24,563 bases of DNA, taken from NCBI GenBank assembly GCA_964572185.1, contig CAZNFI010000021.1, positions 1 through 24,563 on the forward strand, read 5' to 3'. Below the pieces are notes generated by a model, which saw nothing but the letters and a program-made list of their open reading frames with translations, had not been told where the DNA came from and ran no database searches. The translations under genes were made by a program, and so were the position numbers. The DNA is from Azophilus sp964572185 (GTDB lineage: Bacteria > Pseudomonadota > Gammaproteobacteria > Pseudomonadales > Azotimanducaceae). Below are positions 21,775-24,563 of the stretch, piece by piece; the stretch's first letter is position 1, and each line of letters opens with the position of its first letter.

Positions 21775-23370
21775 ATGGGAACGCATCGGAACTCTGCTGC
21801 CTTGAAAGACCAATCAGCCAGGACGACGACGCTGCTGGCGGTGCTGGACGGCTTTGGCCACCGGGACGCCGAGGAGCACAATGCCATCGCCGCGGCGCAT
21901 ACACCCAACTGGGATCGCTTTCTGGCCACCGCGCCGCACACGTTGATCTCCGCATCCGGCGGCGATGTCGGCCTGCCGCCCGGGCAGATGGGCAATTCAG
22001 AGGTGGGGCACATGAATCTGGGTGCGGGCCGGGTCATCCTGCAGGATCTGAGCCGCATCGACCGGGCGATCGAACAGGGTGAACTGGAGAACAACGCGGC
22101 GCTGAACGAGCTGTTCGACCGGCTGCTGAAATCGGGTGGAACCCTGCACGTTCTGGGGCTGCTGTCGCCGGGCGGCGTGCATTCCCATGAGCAACAGATA
22201 TTCGAGCTGTTGCGGGTGGCAGCGGGCAAGGGATTGCAACGGATCCTTCTGCACGCTTTTCTGGACGGTCGCGATACGCCGCCGAAGAGCGCCCGCGATT
22301 CACTGCGCAAGGCCGAAGCGCTGCTGGGACGGCTGGGTGTGGGCCGGGTGGCTTCGGTCACCGGCCGCTATTTCGCCATGGATCGCGACCGGCGTTGGGA
22401 CCGTGTGGCGCGGGCCTATCGCCTGCTCGCCAGGGGTGCGGCGGAATTCAGCGCCAGCGGCCCGTTACAGGCGCTCGAACTCGCTTACCAGCGTGGCGAG
22501 ACGGACGAGTTCGTGCAGCCGACCGCCGTCGGCGGCGCTGGCCGGGAAGCGCCCGCGTTGACGGCGAACGACGCAGCCCTGTTCATGAACTTCCGCGCCG
22601 ACCGGGCCAGGCAACTGACCCGGGCATTGACCGAGCCGGAGTTCCGGGAATTCGATCGCGGCGCGCATGTGCCGCTACTCGACTTCGTCACGCTCACACG
22701 CTATGCCGACGACATCGATGCCCGCTGCGCGTTCGAGCAGCCGGTGCTCGCGAATACCCTGGGAGAGTACCTGGCGCGTCTGGGCAAGCGACAGCTGCGA
22801 GTTGCGGAGACAGAAAAATACGCGCATGTCACTTTCTTTTTCTCGGGTGGCCGCGAGCAACCGTTCGATGGCGAAGAACGCATTCTGGTGCCGAGCCCGC
22901 AGGTCGCCACCTACGACCTGCAGCCGGAAATGAGCGCCGCCGCGGTGACCGATGAACTGACTGCCGCCATCGAGTCCAGACGCTTCGATTTCATCGTGTG
23001 CAACTACGCCAACGGAGACATGGTCGGACACACGGGCCGGTTCGATGCGGCGGTTATCGCGGTGCAGACGCTGGACAGCTGTCTCGGCAGGCTGGAGTCG
23101 GCATTGGCCGGGGTTGGTGGCCAGATGCTGGTCACCTCCGATCACGGCAACGTGGAGATGATGCACGATGCCGCCTCGGCGCAGCCGCACACGGCGCACA
23201 CCTCGGAACTGGTGCCGCTGGCGTACGTCGGCGGGCAGCACCTGTCGCTGCAGGACGGCGGCACCCTGGCGGACGTGGCGCCGACGCTGCTCGACCTGAT
23301 GCGCCTCGACCGCCCGGCGGAAATGACCGGCCGCTCGCTGGCCCGCATGCGCGAGCGCCGGAGCGCCTGA
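21775..23370 (+). CDS. gpmI: 2,3-bisphosphoglycerate-independent phosphoglycerate mutase
   Basis: This manganese-dependent alkaline-phosphatase-superfamily enzyme interconverts 3- and 2-phosphoglycerate in glycolysis and gluconeogenesis. The 531-residue product has LAVLDGFG (metal Asp about 25), GLPPGQMGNSEVGHMNLGAGR with the phosphoserine nucleophile about Ser75, LLSPGGVHSHEQQI, HAFLDGRDTPP, VTGRYFAMDRDRRWDR, MNFRADRARQL, RVAETEKYAHVTFFFSGG, and the second metal-site motifs NYANGDMVGHTG and VTSDHGNVEMM. The ATG at 21775 gives a lead of about 20 residues before the fold; a TTG at 21802 and an ATG at 21733 are alternatives, and the latter would start inside the leader hairpin. envC follows 42 nt later, the same order as in E. 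coli and Pseudomonas. Confidence 0.97.
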   Translation: MGTHRNSAALKDQSARTTTLLAVLDGFGHRDAEEHNAIAAAHTPNWDRFLATAPHTLISASGGDVGLPPGQMGNSEVGHMNLGAGRVILQDLSRIDRAIEQGELENNAALNELFDRLLKSGGTLHVLGLLSPGGVHSHEQQIFELLRVAAGKGLQRILLHAFLDGRDTPPKSARDSLRKAEALLGRLGVGRVASVTGRYFAMDRDRRWDRVARAYRLLARGAAEFSASGPLQALELAYQRGETDEFVQPTAVGGAGREAPALTANDAALFMNFRADRARQLTRALTEPEFREFDRGAHVPLLDFVTLTRYADDIDARCAFEQPVLANTLGEYLARLGKRQLRVAETEKYAHVTFFFSGGREQPFDGEERILVPSPQVATYDLQPEMSAAAVTDELTAAIESRRFDFIVCNYANGDMVGHTGRFDAAVIAVQTLDSCLGRLESALAGVGGQMLVTSDHGNVEMMHDAASAQPHTAHTSELVPLAYVGGQHLSLQDGGTLADVAPTLLDLMRLDRPAEMTGRSLARMRERRSA

Positions 23371-23412
23371 GCAACTTATCAGCGGCGCGAAAACACCGGC
23401 AATCGACGGTCT

Positions 23413-24563
23413 GTGAAACGCCCTCGGACAGGCTCGCTGGCGCTGCTGCTGATGGTGGCCGGTCTGCAATGCGGGAGCGCCGTCGGTGCGCAGGCCACCG
23501 ACAGCGAGCGCGTCGCGGCGCAACTCGAATCCCTCGCAGAAGAACTCAATGACTTGGACTCCTGGCTGAACGCGGCACAGGAGCGGCGTCTGCGGCTGCA
23601 GAAGGAGCTGCGCGAAGCGGACCGGTCGGTGGCAGGGGCCGCCGCCGCCGTGGACTCGAGCGATGCGGCCCTGGCGGAGACGCGCAAGCAACTGGCGCGT
23701 CTGGATGAAGAGGGCGAGGCGCTGCGCGCCAGGCAGGAATTGGAAGCAGGCCGCATCGGCGAACACCTGGCAGCCGCCTATCGGCTCGGCGGGCAGGACC
23801 GGTTCAAACTGCTGCTCGACCAGGAGTCACCGGAGACGGTTGCGCGCCTGCAGGTGTATCACCGCTACCTGATCGATGCCCGCCTGCAGGCGCTTGAATC
23901 CTATAGAGAAGCGACGGTCGCCATCCTGCGTAACACCGAGGCGCTGTTGTCCCGCCAGGCGGCGGAGCGGGAACAGCGGCAGGTGCTGGTCGCCCGTCGA
24001 CGGGATCTCGAACAGCGCCGCCAGCAACGAGGGGCGCTGGTCGCGTCGCTGGCGCGGGAGGTCGAGGACCGGGAAAGTCAACGTGCCGCGCTTTTGCAGG
24101 ACCGGCAGCGACTACAGGCCCTGTTCGCCGAATTGCAGCGACAATCGTCGTCGCTGACCGGCGCCGGCTTTGCCGATCGCCGGGGCAGGCTGCCCTGGCC
24201 GCTGGACGGCATCCTGGTCAAGCGCTTCGGTGCGCCGCGCGCCGAGGGGCGCATGAAATGGCAGGGAATCCTGCTGCAGGCGGATGCGGGCAGCCCGGTG
24301 CAGGCGGTGTTTCGCGGCCAGGTGGTGTTTGCCGATTGGTTGCGCGGTTTCGGGCTGTTGACGATCCTTGATCACGGCGACGGCTACATGACGCTGTATG
24401 GACACGCCGACCGGCTGGCCAAGCGTCCTGGCGATGTGGTGGAAGGCGGCGAGGTAATCGCTCACGCCGGGCAGAGCGGCGGCGCCGACTCGATCGGGCT
24501 GTATTTTGAAATCCGCCAGGACGGGAAAGCCACGAATCCGCTGCAGTGGGTGGCGAGACGGCG
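23413..24563 (+). CDS. envC: EnvC-like murein hydrolase activator, last residues cut by window edge
   Basis: This exported septal protein activates the AmiA/AmiB amidases for daughter-cell separation. The visible 383 residues have a signal peptide (MKRPRTGSLALLLMVAGLQ, cleavage near AVGAQA), a long coiled coil (about 30-265; heptad-rich Glu/Arg/Leu) and a C-terminal LytM/peptidase M23 domain (about 275 onward). That domain is degenerate, as in E. coli EnvC: the metal ligands are replaced (RMKWQGILLQAD in place of HxGxD, and LYFEIR in place of HFEIR), so it should not cut peptidoglycan itself. It ends NPLQWVARR, close to the expected C-terminus. The start is a GTG at 23413, with a weak ribosome site. 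Confidence 0.93.
   Translation, partial: MKRPRTGSLALLLMVAGLQCGSAVGAQATDSERVAAQLESLAEELNDLDSWLNAAQERRLRLQKELREADRSVAGAAAAVDSSDAALAETRKQLARLDEEGEALRARQELEAGRIGEHLAAAYRLGGQDRFKLLLDQESPETVARLQVYHRYLIDARLQALESYREATVAILRNTEALLSRQAAEREQRQVLVARRRDLEQRRQQRGALVASLAREVEDRESQRAALLQDRQRLQALFAELQRQSSSLTGAGFADRRGRLPWPLDGILVKRFGAPRAEGRMKWQGILLQADAGSPVQAVFRGQVVFADWLRGFGLLTILDHGDGYMTLYGHADRLAKRPGDVVEGGEVIAHAGQSGGADSIGLYFEIRQDGKATNPLQWVARR

Overview
The window is GC-rich, gene-dense chromosomal DNA of a gammaproteobacterium. The evidence is gene order: SPOR protein-hslV-hslU-DUF971-ubiE-ubiJ-ubiB-tatABC and glnA-ntrB-ntrC-secB-yibN-gpmI-envC are both arrangements known from Pseudomonas-like and Chromatiales-like genomes. 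A leucine-degradation carboxylase points to a heterotroph. A 10-base N run (18883-18892) shows that this is a draft or metagenome assembly. Genus cannot be set from the sequence alone.

Layout. (1) 1-3377, minus strand: the two subunits of methylcrotonyl-CoA carboxylase (beta then alpha); alpha runs off the left edge. (2) 3617-11643, plus strand: a SPOR-domain envelope protein, the HslVU protease, a DUF971 protein, the ubiquinone genes ubiE-ubiJ-ubiB and the twin-arginine translocase tatABC. Many of these overlap by 4-8 nt or are separated by a few bases. (3) 11569-13310, minus strand: an accessory island with a tyrosine-recombinase-like protein that lacks a recognisable catalytic C-terminus, overlapping a small ORF that repeats the same core-binding motif. 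Downstream of it (same strand, transcribed first) is dtd (13583-14038), with a hairpin-rich spacer between them. (4) 14332-15632, plus strand: a PP-loop tRNA-thiolation-like enzyme overlapping a TusA-like sulfur carrier, a likely sulfur-relay pair. (5) 15689-20657, plus strand: the nitrogen regulon core, glnA, a small exported protein, ntrB and ntrC. A GCAC-N7-GTGC NtrC-type site and a GG-N10-GC sigma-54 element stand before glnA, and a second such pair stands before ntrB. (6) 20684-21567, minus strand: yibN-secB, with grxC missing between them. (7) 21775-24563, plus strand: gpmI and envC, the latter cut by the right edge a few residues from its end.

How the parts work together. NtrB/NtrC would sense nitrogen state and activate glnA and their own operon through sigma-54. 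The hslVU-ubi-tat block is housekeeping (proteolysis, quinone synthesis, export of folded proteins). secB-yibN and envC concern protein export and septal peptidoglycan cleavage. The least ordinary parts are the catalytically reduced recombinase-like pair (11569-13310), the PP-loop/TusA pair with an Fe-S-like cysteine pattern, and a 207-nt hslV-hslU spacer holding a 45-codon ORF and a hairpin. No rRNA, tRNA, CRISPR array or insertion sequence was found.
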